From contig JBBDYI010000327.1 in assembly GCA_040901705.1 (NCBI GenBank), positions 1-13,515 of the forward strand: 13,515 nucleotides of DNA. Reading direction: 5' to 3'. Source of the DNA: PLA5 sp040901705. Lineage in GTDB: Bacteria > Planctomycetota > Planctomycetia > Pirellulales > PLA5. The notes under the pieces were generated by a model. It had not been told where the DNA came from, did not search any database, and saw nothing but the letters and a program-made list of their open reading frames with translations. Made by a program: the position numbers and the translations under genes. Positions 1-8,989 of this stretch are shown piece after piece (the stretch's first letter is position 1; the number at the start of each line of letters is the position of its first letter).

Positions 1-3000
1 AAAGATAATCGCGGCGCGGGCCTAGATATACGTCCTTGAGCATCGTGATTTGAGTGGCCCAGTCGCCGTTGTTCTGCCACGTGCCCCACTTGGCCTGGTC
101 GGCTAGGCCGTCCGCGCCGATTAGCGCGACGAGTTCGTCGATCCGTTGCTCGGCGACGCGTTGTTCGAGCGGCGTCGAGGCCGGCTGGATCAACTGGTCC
201 ATCAGCGTGCGGATACGGCGGAGGTACATGTCACGCACGCCCGGCGTGTTGAACAGTGGATTCAATAGGTCGTTCCGCTTGCTGACCTCGATGGTCAGCG
301 GCTGATCGTTGATATCGGCTTCGCCCTGGTAAAGCGGGAAATCGGGCGTCATCTGATTGTGCAAGTAGCCGCTTTGCTGGCTCCAGCCCTTGCCCCAACT
401 CAGGTCGACGTCCCAGGGGATCATTTCCCACTCGCCGGTGCCGCCTTCGCTGACGGGCACGTCGCGATACAGATAGTAATTCTTGTGGCAGCAGTCGTAG
501 TTGCTGGCGATCATCGTGCCGGCCATGTAGCTGATCATGGCCGGGATGTTGACGTTGTCCCACAGGTAGTTCGTGCGGGCCGGGATGTTCGCTTGATGAA
601 CGCCGTTGAATAACGCTTGCAAATCAGCGTTGTTTTCGTCGCGGCGGGTTTTTTTCTCGCCCGTGGCGCTGTCGAAGCGGTTGTACATTTTGTACAATGC
701 GCCGTCGGGATTGCGTCCCAACCGCTCGGTGAACACGTCGTCGCCGTCCTCGACGAAGTCGGCGACGCTGAAGAACACGCCGTTTTGCTGGACGCGAATC
801 GGAAACGCCAGGTGATAGGTCGAGCCGCTGTCGCGGAACGTCTCGTAGGCCAGCGTGTTGCGCAGTCGCGTCTTGTCGGCGTAATTGGTGAGGATGTTGA
901 TGTCCTTCATCCGCGGCACGTCGTCGTTGAGGCGGAAGCGATGATCGGAGTTGAAGTCGACGTCGTAGCTTTTCTTGGGAAAACTTCGCGACGACTGGCC
1001 GTGGATGTCGAAGCGGACGTTGTCGTAGAACTCGCCGTCGTAGAACAGCGCGCTGCGTGCGCCGGTGTCGCTGTCGGCCGCGCCTTGCTGGCCCGGCGGG
1101 AGGAACCAGTGGAACACCGGCAGGTTGCTCGACAATGCCGGATCGCGGACGACCGTGCCCAGGTACTCTTCCGAATTCAGCGGATCGAAAAACAGCGGCC
1201 AACGAGAGTTGTTCGCGCCGGCGTCGGTCGCCGTGACGCGCCAGCGGACCATTTGGCCCGGCGTGGCAATGTTGCCGGGTATTACGGCCGTATAGATGCC
1301 GTCGCCAGCCACGTCGCCGCCCACCGAACCATCGTCGACCATCGCCAACACGATCTCGGCGTTGTACATCACGCGGTAGCGCAACTGCACGGAACCAAGC
1401 GCCGCAAACGACGGAGCTACGGCAGCGGTAACGACGATCGATTCCGCTTGCAGCGGCTCATTCGGCGTGTGCTGGACGTTGCTGATGATCGGCCCCAAAT
1501 CGGCCGTGCCGACGCCGTTGGGTGAATTGGGAGTGGGCGTTGTGAAGTAACGCAGCTCCGTGCCCAGCGACGTGACCCGCCGTCCTTCGAGCGACGGGCT
1601 GATTAGAAAATCCGTGTTCGATGCCGACGAGTTGAGCGCATGAATCGCCAGCAGGTTATCGCCCAGTTGCAACACGCCGGAGAAAGTCGAGATGTCGATC
1701 AACTCGTCGACAACCGCCTGCGAATCTTCATGGGGCGACGTAGCGGCGGAATTCGCCAATAGCGTTGCCGGTGCATTGCGGCGGGCGACTTCGATGCCGT
1801 TGAGGTAGGCCACAAAACCGTCGTCGTAGCGCATCTTTAGCGTTAGGGAGTCGAACTCGGCGCTGCCGGTTACCGTAAACGGCACGCGGACGAGCGCCGT
1901 TGAATTGACGCCCAGCATTTGTGCTTCGATGTCGGTGCCGATGAGCGGCGTGTAGTCGACGGTGCCGCCCGGAGCGCCCGCGCCGAGCGTGGCCGCGCCA
2001 ACGACTTGCTGAATTTGCGCCTGCGACAAGGCATAATTGAACGCCGCTACCTCGTCGATGTCGCCGGTGAAGAAATTGCCGGTGGCGTCAAAAACGCCGT
2101 TGCCGCCGATGCGGAAGCCGGAAGCCGAAGTGCCGTAGTTATTCGTGGCGGCTGCTGCGGTTCCGGCCAGATTTCCGTCGAAATAAACCCGCAGTGCCGA
2201 ACCGTCGCCAACGGCGGCGATGTGGTGCCATTCGTTGCGAGGAAACGGGTAGTTGACGTTTACCGACCCTCCACTGGGCGTCCACATTTGCACCGTGCTG
2301 GCCGCGCCGTCGATGAACCCGAATTCGAGCGCGTCGTTCTGTCCAAACAAGCCGACGCGCGTGGCGGTGAAGCTGGCCGGCCGAATCCAGCCCATCAAAC
2401 TAAACGCCGCCATGTTGCTCATGAAGCTTCCGCCGCCGACGTCGAGGGCGTCGTTCACGCCGTCGAAGTTCATCGCCGAGTTGTCGGCCTCGAAGCCGGG
2501 GAAAGCCGCGGGTCGAGGACCGGCGACGTTTAGATTCGCGGCGCCGGCCGGAGTTCCGTTCGCCGAGAGGCCGAGCGAACCGAGATTCGCCACCGACGCG
2601 CCCGCCGTCTCGCTCATCCGCCAATAGCCCAGCGGGTTGAGGGCGAGCGTGGCCGCCTGTGGGCTGAGGGTTTCGCTGGCTCCGGTGTCGTAGCCAAATG
2701 GGCCGGCCGCGGTCGCCCCCGCCCCGATCCAACCTGTGTCGTCGAAGGTCGCGCTCGTCCAATCAGCGGGCAACGGTCCCGCGGGGTTCGGCACCAGCGC
2801 CGCGCCGGGCATGCCGTGGTCGAACAGCGGAACGGTTTCCACGCTGCTGCTCACGCCATAGGAAATATCCGGAAGCTGCTGCGGATACGTCGTCTCGAAG
2901 GCGATCGTGTCATCGGGCCGGATCAGGGAGAGATACTCGCCCTCGGAAGCGAGGCCAAAGTTCGTATGCAGTTCCTCTCCGGCCGCCGCGCGATCCTTCT

Positions 3001-3331
3001 GCGAGGCGAACACCGTAAGAAACGCCCGCGGCGCGAGATCGACGGCGGGAAAAACCCACTTGTCGGGATTTCCCGCACTGTCGGTCAGCCGCCAACCGGC
3101 GAGGTTCGCCGCGGTCGGACCGTCGTTATAAATCTCGATCCAGTCGCTGCGGTCTCCGTCCTCGTCCACGATGCCCGTGTTGTTGTTGGCCATGAACTCC
3201 GTAATGACGGGCCCGCCATCGAGCACCAGTCGGGATTCGAGCGTTTCGACGCCGCCGATATTACGACGTTTGGTAGATCGTTTCGGTGCGGAGCGACGGA
3301 GTGAAAAAAACCGGCGAGATGAGGTGCGCAT
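1..3331 (-). CDS. CotH kinase family protein with lamin-tail and LamG domains (3' part outside window)
   Basis: This is a large extracellular multidomain protein. The 1110 codons inside the window read without a stop, and the C-terminus lies beyond the left edge. The ATG at 3331 opens an Arg-rich N-terminus with an LESRLVLDGG motif (residues 31-40), which resembles the short N-terminal signature of large planctomycete extracellular proteins; I see no classical signal peptide. Domains in order: a lamin-tail domain (about 39-150, ITEFMANNNTG and WIEIYNDG); a LamG/concanavalin-like domain (about 231-445, GYWRMSE and WHHIAAVGDG); a jelly-roll-like segment (about 455-560); an Ig-like segment (about 610-700); and a CotH kinase domain from about 735. 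The CotH domain has HKNYYLYRD and the catalytic-type motif IPWDVDLSWG with D974 and D976. CotH proteins are secreted kinase-fold proteins, and the lamin-tail and LamG modules probably bind surfaces or polysaccharide. No strong Shine-Dalgarno precedes the ATG. Family assignment is firm; the substrate is unknown. Confidence 0.93.
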   Translation of the reverse strand, partial: MRTSSRRFFSLRRSAPKRSTKRRNIGGVETLESRLVLDGGPVITEFMANNNTGIVDEDGDRSDWIEIYNDGPTAANLAGWRLTDSAGNPDKWVFPAVDLAPRAFLTVFASQKDRAAAGEELHTNFGLASEGEYLSLIRPDDTIAFETTYPQQLPDISYGVSSSVETVPLFDHGMPGAALVPNPAGPLPADWTSATFDDTGWIGAGATAAGPFGYDTGASETLSPQAATLALNPLGYWRMSETAGASVANLGSLGLSANGTPAGAANLNVAGPRPAAFPGFEADNSAMNFDGVNDALDVGGGSFMSNMAAFSLMGWIRPASFTATRVGLFGQNDALEFGFIDGAASTVQMWTPSGGSVNVNYPFPRNEWHHIAAVGDGSALRVYFDGNLAGTAAAATNNYGTSASGFRIGGNGVFDATGNFFTGDIDEVAAFNYALSQAQIQQVVGAATLGAGAPGGTVDYTPLIGTDIEAQMLGVNSTALVRVPFTVTGSAEFDSLTLKMRYDDGFVAYLNGIEVARRNAPATLLANSAATSPHEDSQAVVDELIDISTFSGVLQLGDNLLAIHALNSSASNTDFLISPSLEGRRVTSLGTELRYFTTPTPNSPNGVGTADLGPIISNVQHTPNEPLQAESIVVTAAVAPSFAALGSVQLRYRVMYNAEIVLAMVDDGSVGGDVAGDGIYTAVIPGNIATPGQMVRWRVTATDAGANNSRWPLFFDPLNSEEYLGTVVRDPALSSNLPVFHWFLPPGQQGAADSDTGARSALFYDGEFYDNVRFDIHGQSSRSFPKKSYDVDFNSDHRFRLNDDVPRMKDINILTNYADKTRLRNTLAYETFRDSGSTYHLAFPIRVQQNGVFFSVADFVEDGDDVFTERLGRNPDGALYKMYNRFDSATGEKKTRRDENNADLQALFNGVHQANIPARTNYLWDNVNIPAMISYMAGTMIASNYDCCHKNYYLYRDVPVSEGGTGEWEMIPWDVDLSWGKGWSQQSGYLHNQMTPDFPLYQGEADINDQPLTIEVSKRNDLLNPLFNTPGVRDMYLRRIRTLMDQLIQPASTPLEQRVAEQRIDELVALIGADGLADQAKWGTWQNNGDWATQITMLKDVYLGPRRDYL

Positions 3332-3584
3332 GTTGCCTGCCGAGAAGTGAAAAGCGTGTAAAACACCTGCGCGGCGCCTGCAAGTGCCGTCCGTCGCCCC
3401 AGGCGTAAGAGTGTTGCCCGAGCGGCGCGGCGAAAGCGGGGCGCGCTTCTTTATGCTCGAAATTGCGTGACTAGAAATCCCGTCCAACGCTGGCGCGAAC
3501 GCACCGTGCATGAAGGGACCGCCAAACCGGTCTCTAACATATCCCGGATACAAATCGAAAACAAGAATTTTCCGGCTTTTTTTC

Positions 3585-3791
3585 AACGCCGCCGGGCAAG
3601 CGAGCTTCGACTTCAACTTCCTCAACACGACGGCGATTTCGATCGATTCGCCGGTGGAATTCACCTCGGATTCCGGCGTTTTTCTTACCGGTACGAACAA
3701 CGTGCCGGAGCCGGCGTCGTTCGCGATGACGTTGATCGGCGCCGCGGGCCTGGGCTGGTTCGCCCGATCGCGCGGTCGACGCATCGTGTGA
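3585..3791 (+). pseudogene. Remnant of a PEP-CTERM sorted protein (C-terminal end only)
   Basis: The last 29 codons before the TGA at 3789 encode a textbook PEP-CTERM anchor: VPEP, then a hydrophobic stretch (FAMTLIGAAGLGWF), then a basic tail (ARSRGRR). In front of it, sequence such as GQASFDFNFLNTT and VEFTSDSGVFLTG looks like the end of a secreted beta-rich domain. PEP-CTERM proteins are exported by Sec and then processed and anchored by an exosortase, so they need an N-terminal signal peptide. The only in-frame ATG nearby (3510) gives an N-terminus with no signal peptide and no recognisable domain. I therefore read this as the 3' end of a truncated gene. The left boundary is approximate and marks where protein-like sequence begins. 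A small intact protein starting at 3510 is the alternative. The tail of the frame is duplicated in the bases that follow. Confidence 0.7.
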
Positions 3792-3810
3792 GCGCCGCAT
3801 CGTGTGAGCG
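3781..3810. repeat. Tandem 14-bp repeat over the end of the PEP-CTERM remnant
   Basis: The 14-mer gcatcgtgtgagcg occurs at 3781-3794 and again at 3797-3810, separated by cc. The first copy contains the last codons and TGA stop of the PEP-CTERM frame. The second copy helps form a hairpin: gcgccgc (3792-3798) pairs perfectly with gcggcgc (3808-3814) around a 9-nt loop. No T-run follows, so this is not a standard terminator. It looks like a small local duplication. Confidence 0.7.
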
Positions 3811-3845
3811 GCGCAGCCTTCGAGCCGAAGCGATGAGCAAGACGG

Positions 3846-4544
3846 TCAATTCACACTGAACTTCGGCGGCCAGCCGCCGGGAAACTTCGACCGGTCGGTC
3901 CGCGCCTGTCCGAGAAGGTCGACGAGCATCCGCGCGCGGCAGTCGACGTTCGATTCGGCGAGAAGCTGCATCTTCACCGCCACGTCCAGATCGAGCGTGT
4001 ACGACATGATGTCGGTGAGGATTCCCAGCGGAACTTCTTCGCGAAGCAGTTGTTCAAGTTGTTCGCGGGCCTCTGGGACTTGCGGCAATAGGCCGCGGAA
4101 CCGCTCGATCAGCCGCCGCTGCAGCGCCGGCCGCGCGGGTGCTTCCTGGTGCGGAAACTCGTCGTCGGCGATCTCGGCTTCCGCGAGACGAAAGGACTTC
4201 TTCGGCGGCAATTCGCGTTGGATTCGAATTCGTCGCACACCGACGAGCAACAGGTTGTACCGCCCGTCATCGAGCCGCGTGTGCTTGGCGATCACGCTCA
4301 AGCAGGCGGTCGGATAGACCGGCGGCCGGCCATCGTAATCTTTTTCCCAGCCGGGCGAGAGCAACGCCAGCGCGATCAGCCGGTCGCCGTCGAGCGCTTC
4401 CTCAACCAGGTCGCGGTATCGCGGCTCGAACACGTGCAATGGCTGCATGACGTGCGGAAACAGCACCAGATTCGGCAGCGGGAACAGCCTGGCGACGCCC
4501 GAAAACTGCTCGGACCGGAACGAGATTTGTTCGAATTCTGGCAT
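3846..4544 (-). CDS. LON peptidase substrate-binding domain protein
   Basis: This 232-residue protein consists of the N-terminal substrate-recognition domain of Lon protease (Lon_substr_bdg/PUA-like family) without the AAA+ ATPase or Ser-Lys protease domain. The diagnostic stretch is LFPLPNLVLFPHVMQPLHVF, followed by EPRYRDLVEEAL (about residues 21-52). A later LLLVGVRRIRI strand (about 99-109) and a helical C-terminal half with EEVPLGILTDIMSYTLDLD (about 167-186) match the family. The length is usual for the free-standing bacterial form, whose function is unclear; roles in substrate handling or as an adaptor have been proposed only by analogy with Lon. It lacks a signal peptide and should be cytoplasmic. 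The ATG at 4544 is the only start that keeps the conserved N-terminus, but no clear Shine-Dalgarno precedes it. It lies 188 bases downstream of the acetyltransferase gene on the same strand. Confidence 0.9.
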   Translation of the reverse strand: MPEFEQISFRSEQFSGVARLFPLPNLVLFPHVMQPLHVFEPRYRDLVEEALDGDRLIALALLSPGWEKDYDGRPPVYPTACLSVIAKHTRLDDGRYNLLLVGVRRIRIQRELPPKKSFRLAEAEIADDEFPHQEAPARPALQRRLIERFRGLLPQVPEAREQLEQLLREEVPLGILTDIMSYTLDLDVAVKMQLLAESNVDCRARMLVDLLGQARTDRSKFPGGWPPKFSVN

Positions 4545-4732
4545 CGGGCATGGAAGTCAATGAAAACGCGGCGGTCGCCTCGCGGCCGGAAAACACTACG
4601 GGCTTACGGGGCAATTGCGACAAACCGCCATTCGCGACCGTCTCGCGATCGTGTTTGTCTCATCCTATACGCGCGGGCAAGGGCTGTCCGCGCCCCCGAC
4701 CGATGGGGACGCACTCTGGGTGTGCCGCCCGT

Positions 4733-5785
4733 TCAGACCTTCCCCATTCGCGACAAGGATTCGAGGCCGCTGCCGGCGTTTTTCTCGTCGATGGGCAGAT
4801 GCTTCTCGTAGACCGTGGCACGATCGACGTCGACAAAGCCGAGTTTGCGGAACAGGGCCGCGGACGAATCGTCGTTGTCGCCGGAATGAGCCTCCACAAC
4901 GGCGACACCCTGGGCCGCGAGTTGCTTGAGCGCCTCGCCGAGCAGAAACGTCGCCAACCCCTCGCGGCGCTGACCGGCGTCGACTTCGATCCGCCGCAAG
5001 CCGCAGGCCCGCACGCCCCATTTGGCCGAAAACGCATCCATCGACCAGAATTCCGCCCAGGCCCACACCGTGCCGTCGTCGCGGCCGATCAGATCGAACC
5101 GCGTGCGGTCCACCGGGCCATAGACGCAAGCGTCCCACCAGCACGCGGCCGGCGGATCGAACGTGGTTTCGACGTTCGCCCGGCGGCGGATCTGCATCTG
5201 CGTGCGATCGACGACTGGCCGCAGCGTGGCCAACTCGCGATGCCATACGGTTCGCCGGCCCGCCGGGCGATAGCCGCGTGCTGGGCCGTCGCTCTTGCTC
5301 GCTGCTTGGGCCAGCGCCAGCAGCGATTCGTCCGAGTCGAGCACGCCCGGCATCGCGCTACCGCCGTAGAGACCGAGGTAGAACGGGCAGTTGCGCCCCA
5401 CGCCGCCGAGCAACACGCGATTGGCGCCGCGCTGGGACAAGTAGTTTTCCGCATGGCAGAGCAGTTCCCGTTCGAGCTCTGCGCGGTCGTCGAGCGGATG
5501 CGTCATCAACATGCTGACCACGCCCGTCGCCATGTCGATATCGTCGCCCGCGACGTTGGGGCCAAAACCGGCGTGAACGAAACCGACCGGCTTTTGATCG
5601 GCGACGTTTTCGCCGTCCACGGCGACGATCAGCCCGCGGCGGTCGAAGTACGGCTTGGACAGCACGTACTCGTCCAACAGCGCGACCGACATCGGCTGCA
5701 CCAACCCGCGACAGGCCGAGTGGCTCCGCCAGATGTCCACCAGGCGGCGCGGGTCGGTATTTCGGAACGGGCGATAATGGATCAC
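4733..5785 (-). CDS. GNAT family N-acetyltransferase, tandem-domain type
   Basis: This 350-residue protein holds two GNAT folds, giving it the layout of tandem acetyltransferases such as mycothiol synthase MshD. The N-terminal unit (about 1-150) starts IHYRPFRNTDPRRLVDIW and looks degenerate. The C-terminal unit (about 200-330) carries the acetyl-CoA pyrophosphate-binding motif A, LRRIEVDAGQRREGLATFLL, with QRREGLA at 272-278. It ends with the typical ALFRKLGFVDVDRATVYEK strand-loop. The enzyme should transfer an acyl group from CoA to an amine in the cytoplasm; the acceptor cannot be read from the sequence. The start is a GTG at 5785, supported by AAGAGG at 5798-5793 on the minus strand, 7 nt upstream. 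It lies 156 bases downstream of the haem-protein gene and may be read separately. I would not name it mshD, because only the domain layout matches. Confidence 0.9.
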   Translation of the reverse strand: MIHYRPFRNTDPRRLVDIWRSHSACRGLVQPMSVALLDEYVLSKPYFDRRGLIVAVDGENVADQKPVGFVHAGFGPNVAGDDIDMATGVVSMLMTHPLDDRAELERELLCHAENYLSQRGANRVLLGGVGRNCPFYLGLYGGSAMPGVLDSDESLLALAQAASKSDGPARGYRPAGRRTVWHRELATLRPVVDRTQMQIRRRANVETTFDPPAACWWDACVYGPVDRTRFDLIGRDDGTVWAWAEFWSMDAFSAKWGVRACGLRRIEVDAGQRREGLATFLLGEALKQLAAQGVAVVEAHSGDNDDSSAALFRKLGFVDVDRATVYEKHLPIDEKNAGSGLESLSRMGKV

Positions 5786-5812
5786 CCGAAAACCTCTTGA
5801 ACAGGGGGTCGG

Positions 5813-5826
5813 GATTCAGGATTCAG
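5813..5826. repeat. Short tandem repeat gattcag x2
   Basis: Two perfect copies of gattcag lie head to tail in the 156-base gap between the haem-protein gene and the acetyltransferase gene, 28 bases upstream of the acetyltransferase start. A run of six T follows at 5836-5841 with no stem before it, so it does not form an intrinsic terminator. No function can be assigned. Confidence 0.5.
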
Positions 5827-5941
5827 CGGTCGGCGTTTTTTGGATCGCATTTGACCTTCGCACTTCCCACGATCCATTCTTTCTACGCCCGATGCGCGGA
5901 CCGCTCAAGTATCTTGTGTCTTATTTCGCCGTCAGGGGCGC

Positions 5942-8900
5942 TCACTTCGCAAACGCCTTGTCCTTTTCGTTTCCGCCGGAGCGAAGGTACGCGACCAGAT
6001 CGAGCACTTCTTCCTTGGTCAGCACGTTGATGGCCCCTTGCGGCATTTCGGAGACGGTCGACGGCTTGCTCGACTCGATATCGCTCTTCTTGATCTTGAC
6101 CAACTCGGTGGCGAACGGGTTCGTCCGCACGCGGAGCACGCCGTCGGCGTCCTCGATGATGCGGCCGGAAATCACCTCGCCGTTGACGGTCGTGAAGTTC
6201 GACCCTTTGTACTGATCGGAGATCACCTTCGACGGCGCGACGACGGACTCGAGCAAATCGCGAGCGCTGAACCGGTTGCCGGCCCCGGTGAGGTCCGGTC
6301 CGGTCGCGCCGCCATCGCCGGCGAAGCGGTGGCACTTGTAACACTGGGCGACGTGGTACGCCTCGCGTCCGCGCTCGAACGAACGGCCCGAATCGAGCTG
6401 GTCGAGCATCGGCAGCAGGTCTTCCATCTGCCAGTTGTGGACGAACTGCCGCGTCGTCTCCGACTCGACCGATTCGACTTGTTCGCGTCCTTCGATGACT
6501 TCCTTGAGCGCGAGGTGATCGGCGTCGGAGAGCGTTTCCACCGCGTCCTTGCGGATGCGGATGATAAAGTTCTTGAAACTCGCGCCGCCGCGGTATTTTG
6601 CCTCGGCCATGCTGAGCCAACTGAAATACGCCTTCCGCTCGTCGCTCGACCAGCCGTTCTTGGCGTTCCGCAGCACGAACGCATAATAGAGTTGATCCTG
6701 CTGCGTCGTGGCCTTTTTCAACAGGTCCATCGAACGCGCCACGACGTGCGGCGCGTCGAGATAGACGAGCAACTGGCACAGTTCGCGGTTGACGAACTCG
6801 CTTTGGGCCGGATAGAGCGAGTCGATCGTTGCCACGACCGACTTGGCATCCGCGGCCGAGGGCTTGCCGAGCCGAATGAACGTCAGGCCGTAGGCCCGCA
6901 GTGCTTCGAGCGTCTGCTCCTCGGTCAGTCGGCTCCACGGCAAATGGTTGAGCCGGCCGATCATGGCCGCCTGCAATTCCGGCGACTGCAATTCCGCCAA
7001 CTTCGATTCGCCCGGCTTCGATTCCGGCGAACTGGCGCGGGCCAGCGCCACCATCAACTGAATCGTCGCGGTCGGCCGGGTATCGGCGAGCGCCTTGTCT
7101 TTCCACTGGGCGACGTCCTGATGCTCGATGGCCGTTCGCGCGGCGTAGCGAATCGATCGGTCGCTGCTGCTCAAGTGCGGCCAGGCGAAATCGACCGCCG
7201 CCGCGTCTTGCCGAGTATGGAACGCTTCGAGTTCGTGGCGCAGTTTGCGGGCCTTGGCCGCCGCGGCGTCCTCGATCGCACCGACCGCCGCCGTCGATTC
7301 GTCGCCGGCGTAGGTCACGCGGTACAGGCCCGACTGTACGCCGCGGCCACCGATCGTGAAGTACAGCGCCCCGTCGTTGTTGACGACGATGTCGGTCACC
7401 GGCAACGGCTTGGCTTCGGCGAAGACCTCGAAGTCGGCCGTGTAGCTCGCGCCGGCCGGCCGCATGTGGACCGCGTAAATCTTGCCGTAGGTCCAATCGT
7501 TGAGGAACAGCGCTCGTTGGTACTTCGCCGGGAATTTCGCCCCCGTGCCGAAGGCAATGCCCGTCGGGGAACCGAGTCCGATATCGACGACCGAACCGAG
7601 GCTGTCGGGATAATACGCCGGCCACTTGCCGGTGCCGAACCGCCAGCCGAATTCCGCGTCCGATACCGCGTGATTCACCCGCGTTGGGCGATACCACGGC
7701 GCGCCGGTGTCCCACTCCATGTCGGCGTCGAAATTGAATAGTTCGCCGTCCTGGTTGAAATCGATGTCGTACGAATTGCGGAACCCGGCGCAGAACAACT
7801 CCCACTCCTTGCCGTCGGCGTCGGTGCGGGCGATCCAGCCGCCGGGCGCCATGACGCCCGTCGCGTGACCGTTGCCGTCGGGATTGCGGGGCAGCAGTAA
7901 ATCCTCGGCCCAATTGCGGTGCGGCGAGTTCGGATCGAGACCCTGCGGCGGTTTCGTGTGGTTGCCGGCGATCACCCACAGCTTGCCGTCGGGTCCGAGT
8001 TTGACCGCGTGCGGACCATGTTCGCCGCCGCCCTCGATCCTCTTGAGCAACTTGACGTCGTCCAATTCGCCGTCGCCGTTCGTGTCGCGGCAACGGTACA
8101 GGCCGCTCCCTTGCGCCGCGCCGCCGTTGACGACCACATACAAGCTATCGAAGGCCCACAGCAACCCTTGAGCCGCGCCGATGTCGAGGTCGAGACGCTC
8201 GACCTTGGTCGACTCGGCGTCCGCGCCCGGCGTCACGCGGTACAACGGACCGCTCTGGTCCGAGCAAATCAATCGGCCTTTGGCGTCGTTGGTTATCGAG
8301 ACCCACGAACCTTGCGTCGATTTTGGTACGCTGTAGAGCAATTCGACGCGAAAGCCTTTCGGGACCGTGACCAATTCGGCGTCGGTCGCCTGAGCATCGC
8401 CGCCGCTAGAGTCACCGCCGCGTAGCGACACCGCGCCCCACGGCGCGACGCCCAACTTGCCGAAGCTGTGCGGCGCTTGCCAATTCTTCGCGTCGAAATC
8501 GGCAGACAGCCAACCCGCCGCCGGTTTCTCGGCAACGCTCCACGACTTGTCGGTCGAGATCGCCGTGGTTTTTCGGTCGCTGCCTGTAATCGTCAGTTGC
8601 GCCAACAAACCGGCCGCGCTGCTGCCGTCGTTGCGGCATTCGACGGCGATCACGTTTTCGCCATCGACGAGGTGTCGCTTCACGTCGATCCTGGCGGGGC
8701 TTTGCCACTCGCGATGCTCGAGCACTTTCACGCCGTTGACGTACGCCGTCAGCTCGTTGTCGCAGGCGGCGACGAGCGCGGCCGAACGAACGCGGCCTTC
8801 CCACGTGAACGTGCGGCGAAAACAGGCCGACTCATTCGGCTGGGCGTTGGGCGATGACCAAATCCACTCCGGAACTGGCCGCCGCGCTGTGCTCTGGGCG

Positions 8901-8989
8901 TCAACGACATCCGACGAACCAACGCCAATCAGGCCAAACGCGGCCATCGCGGCGCACCGCGAAACAACGGACCAGACCCAACGAATCAT
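5942..8989 (-). CDS. PVC-type haem-binding CxxCH protein (beta-propeller, HEAT-like, cytochrome c)
   Basis: This is a 1015-residue exported protein of the planctomycete family that fuses a sugar-dehydrogenase-like beta-propeller to a c-type cytochrome. Residues 1-32 form a Sec signal peptide (VWSVVSRCAAMAAFGLIGVG core). Next come a galactose-binding-like jelly roll (about 36-185, PEWIWSSP and AYVNGVKVLEHREW), the propeller (about 200-545) with EF-hand-like DTNGDGELDD, and an alpha-helical HEAT-like region (about 570-850). The C-terminal cytochrome domain has the haem site CYKCH (C883, C886, H887) and SEMPQG, whose M982 is the likely distal ligand. The family is thought to oxidise sugars or other organic substrates in the periplasm or paryphoplasm and pass electrons to haem; the substrate is unknown. 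The ATG at 8989 has GGAG 7 nt upstream. Haem attachment requires a cytochrome c maturation system, which is not in this window. Family confidence is high and function is inferred. Confidence 0.95.
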   Translation of the reverse strand: MIRWVWSVVSRCAAMAAFGLIGVGSSDVVDAQSTARRPVPEWIWSSPNAQPNESACFRRTFTWEGRVRSAALVAACDNELTAYVNGVKVLEHREWQSPARIDVKRHLVDGENVIAVECRNDGSSAAGLLAQLTITGSDRKTTAISTDKSWSVAEKPAAGWLSADFDAKNWQAPHSFGKLGVAPWGAVSLRGGDSSGGDAQATDAELVTVPKGFRVELLYSVPKSTQGSWVSITNDAKGRLICSDQSGPLYRVTPGADAESTKVERLDLDIGAAQGLLWAFDSLYVVVNGGAAQGSGLYRCRDTNGDGELDDVKLLKRIEGGGEHGPHAVKLGPDGKLWVIAGNHTKPPQGLDPNSPHRNWAEDLLLPRNPDGNGHATGVMAPGGWIARTDADGKEWELFCAGFRNSYDIDFNQDGELFNFDADMEWDTGAPWYRPTRVNHAVSDAEFGWRFGTGKWPAYYPDSLGSVVDIGLGSPTGIAFGTGAKFPAKYQRALFLNDWTYGKIYAVHMRPAGASYTADFEVFAEAKPLPVTDIVVNNDGALYFTIGGRGVQSGLYRVTYAGDESTAAVGAIEDAAAAKARKLRHELEAFHTRQDAAAVDFAWPHLSSSDRSIRYAARTAIEHQDVAQWKDKALADTRPTATIQLMVALARASSPESKPGESKLAELQSPELQAAMIGRLNHLPWSRLTEEQTLEALRAYGLTFIRLGKPSAADAKSVVATIDSLYPAQSEFVNRELCQLLVYLDAPHVVARSMDLLKKATTQQDQLYYAFVLRNAKNGWSSDERKAYFSWLSMAEAKYRGGASFKNFIIRIRKDAVETLSDADHLALKEVIEGREQVESVESETTRQFVHNWQMEDLLPMLDQLDSGRSFERGREAYHVAQCYKCHRFAGDGGATGPDLTGAGNRFSARDLLESVVAPSKVISDQYKGSNFTTVNGEVISGRIIEDADGVLRVRTNPFATELVKIKKSDIESSKPSTVSEMPQGAINVLTKEEVLDLVAYLRSGGNEKDKAFAK

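Noticed and set aside
617..1525. Plus-strand open frame of 302 codons
   Set aside because: Antisense to the CotH-family gene, which reads continuously with recognisable domains.
4686..4710. Hairpin between the GNAT and Lon-domain genes
   Set aside because: Pairing is broken by mismatches and no T-run follows; nothing else stands out in this 188-base gap.
4550..5800. Plus-strand open frame of 416 codons
   Set aside because: Antisense to the GNAT gene, which has acetyl-CoA motifs and a ribosome-binding site.
6038..7741. Long plus-strand open frame of 567 codons
   Set aside because: Antisense shadow of the haem-protein gene; composition matches complementary codon bias.
5883..8093. Long minus-strand open frame of 736 codons
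   Set aside because: Shadow of the haem-protein gene in another frame; Arg-rich, with no domain features.
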